Below are positions 16,884 to 25,778 of a DNA stretch of 64,000 nt, piece by piece (within the stretch, counting starts at the first letter, position 1; each line of letters begins with the position of its first letter). The DNA is from Herbaspirillum sp. SJZ106. Its GTDB lineage: Bacteria > Pseudomonadota > Gammaproteobacteria > Burkholderiales > Burkholderiaceae_D. The notes beneath the pieces are model-generated. The model was not told the origin of the DNA, did no database searches, and worked only from the letters and a program-made list of their open reading frames with translations. The stretch spans positions 558,001 to 622,000 of the forward strand of contig NZ_VFNI01000001.1 of the NCBI RefSeq assembly GCF_006715495.1, in the 5' to 3' direction. The position numbers and the translations under genes are program-made.

Positions 16884-19646
16884 TTATTGCCAGCCGTAGC
16901 GCTTGGCATACCAGTTCTTCATGAGCTGGATCAGCACCGCGTACGCCAGCAGGATCGCCGCCAGCCACGGGAAGTAGGACAGCGGCAGCGCTTCCAGCTT
17001 GAAGTAGTGCGCCAGCATCGACATCGGGATGAAGATGCCGATGGCCATGATGACCAGCGTCATGCCCAGCAGCGGCCACGAGGCGCGGCTCTGCAGGAAG
17101 GGGATGCGCCTGGTGCGGATCATGTGCACGATCAGCGTCTGCGACAGCAGGCCTTCGATGAACCAGCCGGACTGGAACAGCGTCTGGTGGTCCGGCGAAT
17201 TGGCGCCGAAGATGTACCACATCAGCGCGAAGGTGGTGACGTCGAAGATCGAGCTGATGGGGCCGAAGAACACCATGAAGCGGCCGATGTCGGCGGCGTC
17301 CCAGCGCTGCGGCTTTTCCAGGAATTCCTTGTCGACGTTATCGAACGGGATGGAGATCTGCGACACGTCGTACAGCAGGTTCTGCACCAGCAGATGCAAC
17401 GGCAGCATCGGCAGGAACGGCAGGAAGGCGCTGGCGATCAGTACCGAGAACACGTTGCCGAAGTTCGAGCTGGCCGTCATCTTGATGTACTTGAGCATGT
17501 TGGCGAAGGTCTTGCGGCCTTCGAGCACGCCTTCTTCCAGCACCATCAGGCTCTTTTCCAGCAGGATCAGGTCGGCCGCTTCCTTGGCAATGTCCACTGC
17601 GGTATCGACCGAGATGCCGATATCGGCCGCGCGCAAGGCCGGGGCGTCGTTGATGCCGTCGCCCATGAAACCGACCACGTGGCCCTTGTCGTGCAGCACG
17701 CGCACGATGCGTTCCTTGTGGGTCGGGGAGAGCTTGGCGAATACCGTCACTTTCTCGACGGCGACGGACAATTCCTCGTCGCTCATCTTTTCCACGGACG
17801 AACCGAGCAGCATGCCGTCCACTTCCAGGCCGACTTCGCGGCAGATCTTGGCGGTCACCAGTTCGTTGTCGCCGGTCAGGATCTTCACCGCCACGCCATG
17901 CTCGCGCAGCGCGGCCAGGGCCGGCGCGGTCGATTCCTTGGGCGGGTCGAGGAAGGCGATGTAGCCGACCAGCACCAGATCCGACTCATCGGCCTGGCTG
18001 TAGGTTTCCTTGGTCGGCGGCAGGTCCTTGGCGGCCACCCCCACCACGCGCAGGCCTTCGGCGTTCAGGCCGGCGGTGGTCTCGCGGATTTCCGCCAGCA
18101 GTTCGGGCGTGAGCGGAACGATCCGGCCGTCGTGGCGCGCACGGGTGCAGACCGAGACGATCTCTTCCACCGCGCCCTTGCAGATCAGTTCGTGGTGGTC
18201 TTCACGTTCGGACACCACCACCGACATGCGGCGGCGCTGGAAATCGAAGGGGATCTCGTCGACCTTGCGGTAGGCCGAGGCGATCGACATTTCGCGCTGC
18301 AGTTCGGCGTGCTCCAGCACGGCCACGTCCAGCAGGTTCTTCAGGCCGGTCTGGTAATAGCTGTTCAGGTAGGCGTACTGCAGCACCTCGTCGTCGGGCT
18401 CGCCGCGGATGTCGGTATGGCGCTCCAGGAAAATCTTGTCCTGGGTCAGGGTGCCGGTCTTGTCGGTGCACAGCACGTCCATCGCGCCGAAGTTCTGGAT
18501 CGCGTCCAGCCGCTTGACGATCACCTTCTTGCGCGACAGGGCGACGGCGCCCTTGGCCAGCGTCGAGGTGACGATCATCGGCAGCATTTCCGGCGTCAGG
18601 CCGACGGCCACCGACAGGCCGAACAGGAACGCCTCGACCCAGTCGCCCTTGGTGAAGCCGTTGAGGAAGAACACCACCGGCGTCATCACCAGCATGAAGC
18701 GGATCAGCAGCCAGCTGACCTTGTTGACGCCGGCCTGGAAGGCGGTGGGCGTGCGGTCGGTGGCCGTCACGCGTTCGGCCAGGGCGCCGAAATAGGTGCG
18801 CTTGCCGGTGGTCAGGACCACGCCGGTGGCCGAGCCGCTGACCACGTTGGTACCCATGAAGCACAGGTTTTCCAGCTCCAGCGGGCTGCCGGCGTCGGTC
18901 TGGGTGGGCGTGACGAACTTTTCCACCGGCAGCGATTCGCCGGTCATCGCGGCCTGGCTGACGAACAGGTCCTTGGCCGAGAGCAGGCGCAGGTCGGCCG
19001 GGATCATGTCGCCGGCGGAGAGCAGCACGATGTCGCCGGGTACCAGCTTCTTGATCGGTAGCTCGATGCGCTTGGCGCCCTTGGGATGCAGCTTGATGTC
19101 GAAGTAGCGCTGCGCCTCGGCGGCCAGTTCTTCGGCCAGGTCGTGGCGCATCACGGTGGCGGTGTTGCTGACCATCGCCTTGAGCTTGTCGGCGGCGGTA
19201 TTGGAGCGCGCCTCCTGCACGAAGCGCAGCAGCGTCGATATCACCACCATGGTGCCGATCACGATGGCGGCCTTCATGTCTTCGGTATAGAACGAGACTG
19301 CGGCCAGGAGCGTGAGCAGCAGGTTGAACGGGTTCTTGTAGCAGTGCCACAGGTGCACCGGCCAGCTCAGCGGCTTTTCATGTTCGACTTCATTGGGGCC
19401 GACTTCGGCGCGGATGGCGTCGGCTTCGGCTTCGGTCAGGCCGTCATGGCGCGATTTCAGGCGCTGCAGCAGTTCGCTTGCATCGCAGCGGGCCGCTTCG
19501 TTGAGTTGCTGGGCCAGGGTTTGCGGGATCTCCTTGGTCACCGGCGCGCTGCGGAACATGTCCATTCCAAGGCGGCGGAAGTGGCGGTCCATTCCGCGGG
19601 CGCGGATGAAGCCGGCGAAGGTCTCTTTCAGCAGGTTCAGGTTCAT
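16884..19646 (-). CDS. mgtA: P-type Mg2+-importing ATPase (P3B type)
   Basis: Inner-membrane ATPase driving Mg2+ uptake, 920 residues, full length for MgtA/MgtB. The actuator motif TGES is at about 235-238. The phosphorylated Asp395 is in CTDKTGTLTQD. TGDN and MGDGINDAPALRAADIG form the hinge and Mg-ATP region. Membrane segments 5-10 end in a C-terminal YGWQ. The N-terminal cytosolic extension before the first membrane helix is usual for this subfamily. A long gap lies upstream with tandem PhoP-box-like hexamers far from the start (see 20215-20231). Single-gene unit ended by a bidirectional terminator. Confidence 0.96.
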   Translation of the reverse strand: MNLNLLKETFAGFIRARGMDRHFRRLGMDMFRSAPVTKEIPQTLAQQLNEAARCDASELLQRLKSRHDGLTEAEADAIRAEVGPNEVEHEKPLSWPVHLWHCYKNPFNLLLTLLAAVSFYTEDMKAAIVIGTMVVISTLLRFVQEARSNTAADKLKAMVSNTATVMRHDLAEELAAEAQRYFDIKLHPKGAKRIELPIKKLVPGDIVLLSAGDMIPADLRLLSAKDLFVSQAAMTGESLPVEKFVTPTQTDAGSPLELENLCFMGTNVVSGSATGVVLTTGKRTYFGALAERVTATDRTPTAFQAGVNKVSWLLIRFMLVMTPVVFFLNGFTKGDWVEAFLFGLSVAVGLTPEMLPMIVTSTLAKGAVALSRKKVIVKRLDAIQNFGAMDVLCTDKTGTLTQDKIFLERHTDIRGEPDDEVLQYAYLNSYYQTGLKNLLDVAVLEHAELQREMSIASAYRKVDEIPFDFQRRRMSVVVSEREDHHELICKGAVEEIVSVCTRARHDGRIVPLTPELLAEIRETTAGLNAEGLRVVGVAAKDLPPTKETYSQADESDLVLVGYIAFLDPPKESTAPALAALREHGVAVKILTGDNELVTAKICREVGLEVDGMLLGSSVEKMSDEELSVAVEKVTVFAKLSPTHKERIVRVLHDKGHVVGFMGDGINDAPALRAADIGISVDTAVDIAKEAADLILLEKSLMVLEEGVLEGRKTFANMLKYIKMTASSNFGNVFSVLIASAFLPFLPMLPLHLLVQNLLYDVSQISIPFDNVDKEFLEKPQRWDAADIGRFMVFFGPISSIFDVTTFALMWYIFGANSPDHQTLFQSGWFIEGLLSQTLIVHMIRTRRIPFLQSRASWPLLGMTLVIMAIGIFIPMSMLAHYFKLEALPLSYFPWLAAILLAYAVLIQLMKNWYAKRYGWQ

Positions 19647-20556
19647 GGCGTACTTCTTTTCATGTTGTTTTCGCCGCCAGGGCGGGGTGGGGGCGAAGTG
19701 GCTTGCGGTCCGATGCGCAAGGCCGGGCGGGCTGGATGCGCATTCAGGTGGCGTCGTCAGGCGGCCCGAGTCAGGACTCTAACGGGCGCGCTTGACGGAT
19801 CGATGACAAATATCGGGTCTTCATGTTTTTTTCTGTCGCATTGCAGCCTCCGCTTCGGTTGAGCGGAGCCCCTTTCACAGGCGCCTGTGCGCGCAGGCAG
19901 GCCAGATGCCGGCCGCAACGAAGCGGCGGCAAAAAGCCTGCGCTGCCGGTTGCGGTGCAACCAGCGTCATGCGGCCAGACTGTGGCTCGCCGCATCGGCA
20001 GCCATGCCTGCGGCGGTCGGTCGTCGATATGTTGTCGTGAGGGAAAAACGATGCGGCGAAATATTGGGAAGAAAACGCGGGGACCGCGCCTGGACTTCTT
20101 CCGGCCACTGGCAGCCTGTGGCCGCCAAGTGTCATTCCGTATGCATTGAGATACCGCCATCTGCCTGATTGCAAGATGACGGCAGGAGGATGTCCTGTTC
20201 GATCTTGCCGAGGCTTAACCGGGGATTAACCGGCAACAACTGTCACCCGAACAAGTGCCCATGAGAGGGACTCCAAAAAAATGAGAACGGGCGAATTCTA
20301 CGCTCGCGCTTAAACGAGGGTCAAGGCAAATCCGGCCGCCTGCCGAAAATTTGTGCGTTCGCAACAATGCCGCGGCCGCCCCTTGTCGCTGCTGTGCAGC
20401 AACGAATTGTCGGCGGCCCTGCTTGTTTTATGTGACATGCGGCCTATACTCAAATCACAAAGTCCCGCCGGGCAAGGCTGGCAGCGATGCCATGCCGCCC
20501 GATACGAATAATCCGAAAGCGGATCTGAATGTGAAGGCTGAATGAGGAGACGCATC
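19647..20556. other. Long intergenic region upstream of mgtA
   Basis: 910 bp without a convincing gene. On the mgtA strand it would form a leader of up to about 550 nt if transcription starts near the hexamer repeats at 20215-20231. GC-rich inverted segments occur throughout. I compared it by eye with the M-box and cobalamin riboswitch cores and found no match. Small open frames here lack start signals. Confidence 0.5.
20215..20231 (-). promoter_or_regulatory. PhoP-box-like tandem hexamers upstream of mgtA
   Basis: On the mgtA strand the sequence is GGTTAA, TCCCC, GGTTAA: two identical hexamers with a 5-bp spacer, hence an 11-bp repeat. The geometry equals that of PhoP boxes ((T/G)GTTTA-N5-(T/G)GTTTA), which are tandem OmpR-family sites. 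The hexamer itself differs by one swap (GGTTAA for GGTTTA). It lies about 570 bp before the mgtA start. Confidence 0.4.
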
Positions 20557-20739
20557 ATGCCGAACATCATCATGAACAATCTGGTGTTTTTCATTCCGAT
20601 GACCTTGGCCGGGCTATTGCTATGCGGCGAGGTGCCGGTCGCCTCCAGGGTGATCCGCAACGGTTGCAGGGCAATCGGCGCGGTGTTCGGCGCGTTGCTG
20701 GCGCTTTTAGTGCTGGAGGCTCTGCCAGTGCTAATTTAG
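20557..20739 (+). CDS. Small hydrophobic membrane protein
   Basis: 60 residues, almost entirely hydrophobic, with two potential transmembrane helices (about 7-27 and 38-58) separated by a short basic loop. The sequence ATGAGGAGACGCATC precedes the ATG, giving GAGGAGA at good spacing. An upstream ATG (20542) is in frame but has a poorer context. Not recognised. It is divergent from mgtA across the long regulatory gap, and small membrane proteins near Mg2+ transporters can be regulators, but this is only position-based. Confidence 0.55.
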   Translation: MPNIIMNNLVFFIPMTLAGLLLCGEVPVASRVIRNGCRAIGAVFGALLALLVLEALPVLI

Positions 20740-20758
20740 CGGGCATTGCGCCCGCTTT
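20738..20758 (+). terminator. Weak terminator after the small membrane protein
   Basis: AGCGGGC/GCCCGCT stem with an ATTGC-type loop overlapping the stop codon, followed by only TTT. Confidence 0.45.
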
Positions 20759-21172
20759 GCCGCTCGTTGCGGCAGTGGCAGGAGCATCGGCGGAGACCGC
20801 TTTTCTTGGAGAGTTCAGGTCTTTCACTGTACGCCGATTGCTCCTCCCTTGATTTCCCTAGGTCGATGTTTTCACAGTGGTCTCGTGGCGGCCCCGAAAG
20901 CATCGGCCTTTTTTGCGCCCATTATCTGGGATCCGGGGCGCTTCCCTGGCGCCTGAGCGCCTGAGCGCCTGCGGCCGCATCATCGACACCTCTTCCTCCT
21001 GCGCGTTGGCCTTGGCCGCACGGGCCGCCGGCTTGCGCTCCGGATCGCGGGGCGATCCGGTTTCTCTCCTCTCCGATGCGAATCCGCCTTGCTTGGCAGG
21101 CTGCGGCGCAGGCGCGGGGAGCGCGCGTTGCGACTTCCCCTATAATGCGCCATCCCCTTTTTCAATTGAACC
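20740..21172. other. Intergenic region upstream of dacB
   Basis: 433 bp. It contains three tandem copies of an 8-bp unit (GCCTGAGC, last copy degenerate, 20951-20974), a hairpin (CGGATCG/CGATCCG near 21041-21059) and a TATAAT -10-like element at 21139-21144, about 30 bp before dacB. I see no credible gene. Confidence 0.5.
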
Positions 21173-22621
21173 ATGTCCCGTTTTCCGCAGCGCCACACCC
21201 GCCGGTTGCCATTTCATGCATTGCTGATCGCCGTTTCCTTGTTATCCGGAGCCGCCATCCCGGCGGCCGCCCAAGGCTTGCCGCCGGCCGTGGTGGGGGC
21301 CTTGCGCGTGGCGCATATCCCCCAGCAGAACGTTGGCGTGCTGGTGCAGGACGCCGACAGCGGCAAGCGCGCGCTGGTCTCGGTCAACCCCAGCCAGCCG
21401 TTCAATCCCGCCTCGGTGATGAAGCTGGTGACGACCGACGCGGCGCTGGAGTTGCTGGGCCCGACTTACTCCTGGAAGACCCAGGCCTACATCGATGGCG
21501 CGCTGGAGCAGGGTGTGCTCAATGGCGACCTGATCATCAAGGGCGGCGGCGATCCCAAGCTGGTGATGGAGAATTTCTGGCTGTTCCTGCGCCAGCTGCG
21601 CGCGCGCGGCATACGCGACATCCGCGGCAACCTGGTGCTGGACCGCAGCTTCTTCGCCGAGAGCACCTACGATCCGTCGCAGTTCGACGGCGATCCGCAA
21701 AAGCCTTATAACGTCGGGCCCGACGCGCTGCTGGTGAACTACAAGACCCTGGCTTTGCGTTTCGAACCGGATTCGGCCGGCGGCACGGTCAACGTCACCG
21801 TGGATCCGCCCATGGCAGGCCTGGCCATCACGCCGCCGCGCCTGTCGCAGGAACCTTGCGGCGACTGGCAGGGCAAGCTGATGCTGTCGGCCGATGCCGG
21901 CCCGGTGGCCTTCATGGGCAGCTACGCGGCCGATTGCGGCGCCAAGGTCTGGTATGTGCATCCTTACCGCATGGGCAATGTGCAGTATGTGGGCGCGATG
22001 TTCCAGAAGATGTGGGCGGACCTGGGCGGCAGTTTCGCCGGACGCGTGGCGGACGGGGCGCTCACGCCGTCGGCGCGCCTGATGGCCGAGGCGCAATCGC
22101 CGGCCTTGCCCGAGGTGATCCGCGATATCAACAAATACAGCAACAACGTGATGGCGCGCCAGGTGCTGCTGACGCTGGCCGCCGAAATGGCCGGGCCGCC
22201 GGGCGACATCGTCAATGGCGCACGGGTGGTGCGCGCCTGGCTCAACGACAAGGGCATCGACACCAGCGGGCTGGCGATCGAAAACGGCGCCGGCCTGTCG
22301 CGCCTCGAGCGGGTGACGCCAGCGTTGCTGGGCAACATGCTGGCGCAGGCCTACCGTTCGCCGCTGATGCCGGAATTCGTTTCCTCGCTGCCGCTGGTCG
22401 GTTACGACGGCACCATGCGCCGCCGCCTGAAGACGCAAAGCGTGGCCGGGCAGGCGCATATCAAGACCGGCACGCTCAACGACGTGCGTTCCATCGCCGG
22501 CTATGTGCAGGCCGCGTCGGGCAAGAGCTACGTGGTGGTGTTCCTGATCAACCACCAGAATGCGCCGGCCGGACAGAAGGCGCAGGATGCGCTGTTGCAG
22601 TGGGTGTACGAAAACGGCTGA
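21173..22621 (+). CDS. dacB: D-alanyl-D-alanine carboxypeptidase/endopeptidase (PBP4)
   Basis: Periplasmic class C penicillin-binding protein that trims or cleaves peptidoglycan cross-links. 482 residues with a signal peptide ending near AAAQG (about residue 34). The three active-site motifs are complete: SVMK with Ser81 and Lys84, SNN in DINKYSNNVMARQ, and KTG in AHIKTGTLNDVRS. The long insertion between motif 1 and motif 2 is typical of PBP4. A TATAAT box lies about 30 bp upstream. Single-gene unit with its own terminator. Confidence 0.94.
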   Translation: MSRFPQRHTRRLPFHALLIAVSLLSGAAIPAAAQGLPPAVVGALRVAHIPQQNVGVLVQDADSGKRALVSVNPSQPFNPASVMKLVTTDAALELLGPTYSWKTQAYIDGALEQGVLNGDLIIKGGGDPKLVMENFWLFLRQLRARGIRDIRGNLVLDRSFFAESTYDPSQFDGDPQKPYNVGPDALLVNYKTLALRFEPDSAGGTVNVTVDPPMAGLAITPPRLSQEPCGDWQGKLMLSADAGPVAFMGSYAADCGAKVWYVHPYRMGNVQYVGAMFQKMWADLGGSFAGRVADGALTPSARLMAEAQSPALPEVIRDINKYSNNVMARQVLLTLAAEMAGPPGDIVNGARVVRAWLNDKGIDTSGLAIENGAGLSRLERVTPALLGNMLAQAYRSPLMPEFVSSLPLVGYDGTMRRRLKTQSVAGQAHIKTGTLNDVRSIAGYVQAASGKSYVVVFLINHQNAPAGQKAQDALLQWVYENG

Positions 22622-22645
22622 TCCGGCATCCGTTGTGCCGATGTG

Positions 22646-22682
22646 AAAACGCCGCCGCGGCATGGCCGTCGGCGGCGTTTTT
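22646..22682 (+). terminator. Terminator of dacB
   Basis: AAAACGCCGCCG (22646-22657) pairs with CGGCGGCGTTTT (22670-22681) and T follows. The A-run makes it likely to act on the opposite strand too, for the convergent TPM-domain gene. Confidence 0.88.
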
Positions 22683-22699
22683 CATGGCTTGCGCAGGGT

Positions 22700-23230
22700 T
22701 CAGAGCAGCAGCGGCTTGTCGGATAATTCGTTGCCGCCCTTGGCCTCGCCATCGCTGTGCGGCATGGCGTGCGCCAGCACATCGTGCAGCATCGCCAGCG
22801 CCTGCAGGGTGCTGTCATGGTAATCGCCGCGGGCATAGCCGGCGGTCATCGCGGCGCATACCTGCTGCCATTGCTGGCGCGTCACCAGGCGGCTGACGCC
22901 GCGGTCGGCGACGATCTCCACCTTGTGGTCGGCCAGGTTGATATAGGCCAGCACGCCACAGTTTTCTTCGGTATCCCAGATGCGGTAACGCGCGAACAAT
23001 TCGTGCGCGCGCTGGCGCGAAGTTTCGTACCGCCATACCGCGCCCAATGACAGCGATGCCTCGACGATCACCCGCACCTGGGCGCGGTGTTGTCGTTCGC
23101 CTGCAGCGATGCTGGCCTGGATAGCCTTGAGCGTGGCGGAGGGAAAGGCGCGGCGCGCCGCCGCGTGGGTGAAGGCCAGGTGGCGCAGCATGCGGCTGGC
23201 CACGGACGCCTGTTTTTTATCCTTGCTCAT
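22700..23230 (-). CDS. TPM-domain protein (YgcG-like), cytoplasmic form
   Basis: 176 residues. It contains a TPM domain (SLGAVWRYETSRQRAHELFARYRIWDTEENCGVLAYINLADHKVEIVADRG) without a signal peptide or membrane segment that I can see. I chose the ATG at 23230, one nucleotide after the preceding stop, over the open frame extending into the upstream gene. It is third in a lemA-TPM-TPM operon; such LemA/TPM groups are widespread, with a suggested envelope role. Exact function unknown. Confidence 0.82.
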   Translation of the reverse strand: MSKDKKQASVASRMLRHLAFTHAAARRAFPSATLKAIQASIAAGERQHRAQVRVIVEASLSLGAVWRYETSRQRAHELFARYRIWDTEENCGVLAYINLADHKVEIVADRGVSRLVTRQQWQQVCAAMTAGYARGDYHDSTLQALAMLHDVLAHAMPHSDGEAKGGNELSDKPLLL

Positions 23231-23231
23231 C

Positions 23232-24095
23232 TCACCAGTCCCCCGAAGCGCCGCCGCCGTCAAATGTGCCGCCGCCGCCCGAGAACGAACCGCCGCCGGA
23301 AGAGAAGCCGCCCGAGGAGCCTCCCGAAAAACCGCCGGAACGGCTAGAGCGGCCTGAAGCCGCGTTGCGCGCGACCTGATCGAGGATGCTGCCGATGATC
23401 ACGCCAGCCCCGGTGCTGGCGCCGTTGCCCCAGTCGTTGCTGTTGAGGTTGTTGCGCGCATTGCGGCGCGACCTGAGCAGCATGGTGAAGAAAATGAACA
23501 GGAAAAACAGCACCGCCATCAGCGTCACCCAGCCGCCGCCATCATCGGTTTGCGCCGGTGGGGCATGGCGCTGCGCGGCCGGCAGCTTTTCCTGGTCGAG
23601 CAGGCTGGAGATGGCCGACACGCCCGCCGCCAGCCCGCCGTAGAAATCGTCCTGGCGGAAGTGCGGGGCAATCACGTCTTCCAGGATGCGTTTGGATTGC
23701 GCATCGGTCAGGCTGCCTTGTACGCCGCGCCCGGCCTCGATGCGCAGGCGGCGCAGCGCCTTGGGATTGTCCTTGGCCACCACCAGGATCACGCCGTCGT
23801 CGACGCCCTTGCGACCGAGCTTCCAGGCTTCGGCCACGCGGATGCTGTATTGCTCGATGGCTTCCGGCGCGGTGGAGGCCATCAGCAGCACCGCGATCTG
23901 GCTGCCGGTGCGAGTTTCGTACTCGGCCAGCACGCTGTCCAGCGCGGCGCGCTGCTGGTCGTCCAGCATGTGCACCTGGTCGACTACGTGGCCGGATAGC
24001 TGTGGAACGGGGACGAAATCCTCGGCCGCGGCCGCACCGCCCAGGACGGGCAGCAGGACCAGCAGCAGTTGGAGTCGCAGGAGGAATTGACGCAT
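23232..24095 (-). CDS. TPM-domain protein with Gly/Ser-rich tail (YgcG family)
   Basis: 287 residues. A signal peptide (ending near GGAAAAEDF) is followed by a TPM domain (LSGHVVDQVHMLDDQQRAAL...IAVLLMASTAPEAIEQYSIRVAEAWKLGRKGVDDGVILVVA). One transmembrane helix lies at about 188-208. The cytoplasmic tail is extremely rich in glycine and serine with repeated GGFSGG-type runs and ends GASGDW. This layout is standard for YgcG proteins, which associate with LemA. It lies between lemA and the second TPM gene on the same strand. Confidence 0.88.
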   Translation of the reverse strand: MRQFLLRLQLLLVLLPVLGGAAAAEDFVPVPQLSGHVVDQVHMLDDQQRAALDSVLAEYETRTGSQIAVLLMASTAPEAIEQYSIRVAEAWKLGRKGVDDGVILVVAKDNPKALRRLRIEAGRGVQGSLTDAQSKRILEDVIAPHFRQDDFYGGLAAGVSAISSLLDQEKLPAAQRHAPPAQTDDGGGWVTLMAVLFFLFIFFTMLLRSRRNARNNLNSNDWGNGASTGAGVIIGSILDQVARNAASGRSSRSGGFSGGSSGGFSSGGGSFSGGGGTFDGGGASGDW

Positions 24096-24116
24096 CGGCG
24101 ATGCCCGGATTCAGGT

Positions 24117-24710
24117 TTATTTGCCGAAGTTGACGGTGGGTGCGGTCGAGATGGCCTTCTCGTTTTCCACCGTGAAGGACGGCTTGACCGGATAGCCGAA
24201 GATCTTGGCGGTGATGTTGCTGGGGAAGCTGCGCGCCAGGATGTTGTATTCCTGGACCGCGGCGATGTAGCGCTGGCGGGCTACGGTGATGCGGTTCTCG
24301 GTGCCTTCCAGTTGCGACTGCAGGTCGCGGAAGCTGGTGTCGGCCTTCAGTTGCGGATAGTTCTCCGACACCGCCATCAGGCGCGACAGTGCCGACGACA
24401 GCTGGCCCTGCACCTGCTGGAACTTGGCGAAGGCTTCCGGATTGTTCAGCACTTCGGGCGTGATCTGGAAGCTGGTGGCGGCGGCGCGCGCCTGGGTCAC
24501 GGCTTCCAGCGTGTCTTTCTCGTGCGCGGCATAGCCCTTGACGGTGTTGACGAGGTTGGGAATCAGGTCGGCGCGGCGCTGGTACTGGTTGACCACTTCG
24601 CCCCAGGCGGCCTTGGTGGCTTCGTCCTTGGCCTGGAAGTCGTTATAGCCGCAACCCGACAGCGCCAGGGCCAGGAAAGCGGTGGCCAGCCATGCAAACC
24701 ATTTTTTCAT
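24117..24710 (-). CDS. lemA: LemA family lipoprotein
   Basis: 197 residues. The N-terminal signal with lipobox LALSGCGYND suggests a lipid-anchored protein. The LemA four-helix domain follows, with the strongly conserved YQRRADLIPNLVNTVKGYAAHEKDTLEAVTQARAAA and ENYPQLKADTSFRDLQSQLEGTENRI, then YNILARSFPSNITAKIFGY. GAGGAACACAAC precedes the ATG at 24710. It is first in the three-gene LemA/TPM operon and divergent from pyrF. Confidence 0.92.
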   Translation of the reverse strand: MKKWFAWLATAFLALALSGCGYNDFQAKDEATKAAWGEVVNQYQRRADLIPNLVNTVKGYAAHEKDTLEAVTQARAAATSFQITPEVLNNPEAFAKFQQVQGQLSSALSRLMAVSENYPQLKADTSFRDLQSQLEGTENRITVARQRYIAAVQEYNILARSFPSNITAKIFGYPVKPSFTVENEKAISTAPTVNFGK

Positions 24711-24841
24711 GTTGTGTTCCTCGTAAGAAAAATAAAACGCGCAACCGAAATGCCACATGCGGAACCTTCTTTTTTCCTCTTTTTCCGGCCCGAAAAGCCT
24801 TGAAAAAGCGGGAGAAAGCGAGGTTTTTCCGGTGCCAGCGG

Positions 24842-24847
24842 TACAAT
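24842..24847 (+). promoter_or_regulatory. -10-like element before pyrF
   Basis: TACAAT, 35 bp before the GTG start of pyrF. No good -35 hexamer is visible at the expected distance. Confidence 0.3.
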
Positions 24848-24876
24848 AGCGCATCTTTGCATATTAAGGCACCACC

Positions 24877-25695
24877 GTGACATTCATCGACAAGTTAAAC
24901 GGCGCGTGGAAATCGCGTAATTCCCTGCTGTGCGTCGGGCTGGACCCCGACGTCAAGAAGATTCCCGAAGAATTGCGCGGCAAGTCGGATGCGATTTTCG
25001 AATTCTGCCGCGCCATTGTCGACGCCACCGCCGACGCCGCCTGCGCCTTCAAGCCGCAGATCGCCTATTTTGCCGCGCTGGGCGCGGAAGACCAGCTGGA
25101 GCGGATCTGCTCCTACATCCGCCGCCATTACCCCGACATCCCGCTGGTGCTGGACGCCAAGCGCGGCGACATCGGCGCCACCGCCGAACAGTACGCGCGC
25201 GAAGCCTTCGAGCGCTACAACGCCGACGTGGTCACCGTCAGCCCCTACATGGGCTGGGATTCGGTGGCGCCTTACCTGGAGTGGAAGGATCGCGGCGTGA
25301 TCGTGCTGTGCCGCACGTCCAACGCGGGCGGCTCCGACCTGCAGTTCCTGGAAGTGGACGGCAAGCCGCTGTACCAGCACGTGGCCCGCCTGGTGGCCGA
25401 GAAATGGAACACCAACGGCCAGTGCGGCCTTGTGGTGGGCGCCACCTTCCCGCAGGAGCTGGCGCAGGTGCGCGCCATCATCGGCGACATGCCGCTGTTG
25501 GTGCCGGGCGTGGGCGCCCAGGGCGGCGACGTCGAGGCCACGGTCAAGGCCGGCAGGACGGCGGCCGGCGCCGGCATGATGATCAATTCCTCGCGCGCGA
25601 TCCTGTACGCCAAGCAGGAAGCGGGAGAGGACTTCACCGCGGCGGCGCGCCGCGTGGCGCTGGAGACGCGCGACGCGATCAACAAGTACCGCTAA
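24877..25695 (+). CDS. pyrF: Orotidine 5'-phosphate decarboxylase (type 2)
   Basis: Final step of UMP synthesis. 272 residues, the longer type-2 form usual in betaproteobacteria. The catalytic Asp-x-Lys motif is [15 protein letters not shown] with Lys95. [14 protein letters not shown] is at the N-terminus, and phosphate-binding [18 protein letters not shown] is near the C-terminus. The start is GTG at 24877 with AAGG about 9 nt upstream. It stands alone, divergent from lemA and convergent with pncC. Confidence 0.96.
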   Translation: MTFIDKLNGAWKSRNSLLCVGLDPDVKKIPEELRGKSDAIFEFCRAIVDATADAACAFKPQIAYFAALGAEDQLERICSYIRRHYPDIPLVLDAKRGDIGATAEQYAREAFERYNADVVTVSPYMGWDSVAPYLEWKDRGVIVLCRTSNAGGSDLQFLEVDGKPLYQHVARLVAEKWNTNGQCGLVVGATFPQELAQVRAIIGDMPLLVPGVGAQGGDVEATVKAGRTAAGAGMMINSSRAILYAKQEAGEDFTAAARRVALETRDAINKYR

Positions 25696-25719
25696 GACAG
25701 GAAGCAACAAAAACCAACA

Positions 25720-25766
25720 AAAACAAACAGGCCGCGCTGCCAATGCAAGCGCGGCCTGTTTGTTTT
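25720..25766. terminator. Bidirectional terminator between pyrF and pncC
   Basis: A 19-bp perfect inverted repeat (25720-25738 with 25748-25766) around a 9-nt loop. The GC-rich core is flanked by A and T runs on both sides, lying between convergent genes. Confidence 0.94.
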
Positions 25767-25778
25767 GGGAGAAGCGGT

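Noticed and set aside
19647..20300. An Mg2+ (M-box) or cobalamin riboswitch upstream of mgtA
   Set aside because: Short look-alikes such as GCCAGTGGCC occur, but the ordered conserved core of either class is missing. A covariance-model search would be decisive.
20940..21172. A minus-strand frame upstream of dacB with a coding-like alanine/lysine/glutamate stretch
   Set aside because: The coding-like segment lacks a start codon in frame and is bounded by a stop close upstream. It is probably composition only.
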